From contig NZ_JAALFE010000001.1 of the NCBI RefSeq assembly GCF_011059185.1, positions 401,532 through 465,531 on the forward strand: 64,000 nt of DNA, read 5' to 3'. Source of the stretch: Paragemmobacter kunshanensis (GTDB taxonomy: Bacteria; Pseudomonadota; Alphaproteobacteria; Rhodobacterales; Rhodobacteraceae). The first letter of the stretch is position 1. Each line of letters starts with the position of its first letter. The position numbers were made by a program, and so were the translations under genes. Shown one piece after another: positions 63,508 through 64,000 of this stretch. A model generated the notes under the pieces. That model searched no databases, was not told the origin of the DNA, and saw only the letters and a program-made list of their open reading frames with translations.

Positions 63508-64000
63508 TTAGAGCCGGAGGAAGCCTTCGACCGACGGATCGCCGGGGCCGAGTTCAACTTGCAGGATGCGGATGCCTTCGCTGCGCCAGAAATCGAAGTA
63601 GAGCGAGAAATCGACGAAGCGGAGTTGCAGCTGTTCGATCGTCATCTCGCGCAGGTCGAGGACATCGCGATAGCCGATCTCATTGGAGTGGTGGAGGCAC
63701 ATCATGCCTTGCCCGGTTTCCACCCCCTGAAGGTTCGCCTCGAGCAGGCGGTGGAGAAGCCGGGGGCGGGGCAGTTCCGGGGGCAGGTGGAGCGGGGCGA
63801 AGAGGGCCAGGGTTGCGGCGTCGATTTCGGTGAGGACAAGGCGGAAGGGATTGTCGAGATGGTATTCGGTTTCGCCTTCGGGCGAGGTGCCGAGCGCGGA
63901 AAGGCCGAGTTCCGAGATGAGGTTGTTGATTTGCGCTGAGAGCTGACCCGGTTGGGCTGAAGATTTCCATTGAGATTTGACCCATGTGACCCTTCCCCGA
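63508..64000 (-). CDS. CesT-type type III secretion chaperone-like protein, 5' end beyond window or start unresolved
   Basis: An open minus-strand frame runs from the stop at 63508 to the right edge with no ATG, GTG or TTG before 63723, giving at least 164 residues. The order of elements matches CesT/SctF-chaperone-type small proteins: QINNLISELGLSALG, EYHLDNPFRLVLTEIDAATL, LFAPLHLPPELP, then LLHRLLEANLQGVETGQGMM and IEQLQLRFVDFSLYFDFWRS. It is just upstream of sctU, as expected for a secretion operon. An ATG at 63985 with a strong GGGGAAGGG site is in another frame, so either the start is outside the window or a frameshift separates the two. Confidence 0.6.
   Translation of the reverse strand, partial: RGRVTWVKSQWKSSAQPGQLSAQINNLISELGLSALGTSPEGETEYHLDNPFRLVLTEIDAATLALFAPLHLPPELPRPRLLHRLLEANLQGVETGQGMMCLHHSNEIGYRDVLDLREMTIEQLQLRFVDFSLYFDFWRSEGIRILQVELGPGDPSVEGFLRL

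Noticed and set aside
63680..63985. A 101-codon frame beginning MGQISMEIFS on the minus strand
   Set aside because: Despite a good ribosome site, its sequence becomes an Arg/Pro-rich shadow after about 15 residues, while the other frame has a recognisable chaperone pattern.

Overview
This window is GC-rich DNA from a member of the Alphaproteobacteria, most likely the Rhodobacteraceae (Rhodobacter, Gemmobacter or Tabrizicola type). The best evidence is the redox-control block regB / senC-regA-hvrA with a LysR gene (candidate hvrB) and ahcY nearby, which is close to the Rhodobacter capsulatus arrangement. The alphaproteobacterial string divL-like/tsaE/amgK/murU/addB/addA/trxA agrees. Coding density is high, most operons show ATGA or TGATG stop/start overlaps, and I saw no tRNA, rRNA, IS element or CRISPR array. 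Layout: 1-2606 housekeeping genes (tsaD fragment, gpsA, YciI-like, EVE protein). 2819-9655 a DUF2853 protein, ahcY with its own promoter and terminator, an HD hydrolase, a small ORF, the LysR gene, hvrA, regA, senC and regB. 9672-19823 a sugar module in which an RbsB/DUF2291/RbsA/RbsC transporter and a DeoR repressor face an isomerase, a split transketolase and an FGGY kinase across a 320-base regulatory gap; the enzyme order fits a D-apiose-type route (isomerise, phosphorylate, transketolase cleavage). 19941-29962 a coupled operon from a kinase-less DivL-like PAS protein behind a perfect TTAA-N7-TTAA CtrA site, through tsaE, MurNAc recycling (amgK, murU) and AddAB recombination, to thioredoxin. 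30058-31028 hslV and a host-attachment-family protein. 31255-35846 a polar amino acid ABC transporter followed closely by cobQ. 35981-38427 a bufferin (copper-buffering modified peptide) operon, bufA1-bufB-bufC-doxX. 38503-50083 an accessory catabolic cluster: a trimethylamine-dehydrogenase-like flavoenzyme, an MttB-like methyltransferase, a CocE/NonD hydrolase, a complete Dpp/Opp-type peptide transporter and a TetR regulator. 50423-52044 a response regulator with a D-to-E phosphosite change, a Panacea-domain protein and a 45-residue ORF. 52434-58891 a family-1 solute-binding ABC transporter, an Asp-box propeller protein and L-fuconate dehydratase. 58988-62364 an IorAB-type molybdenum oxidoreductase divergent from a TetR regulator, with a palindrome between them. 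62372-64000 the edge of what looks like a non-flagellar type III secretion locus: SctU plus a CesT-type chaperone running off the window. How the genes work together: several blocks are self-contained uptake-plus-catabolism modules with their own regulator. The two most unusual are the amine/ester cluster, whose TMADH-like enzyme lacks the residues that define trimethylamine oxidation and whose methyltransferase has no adjacent corrinoid protein, and the type III secretion edge. All product names come from reading motifs and context; no database search was run.
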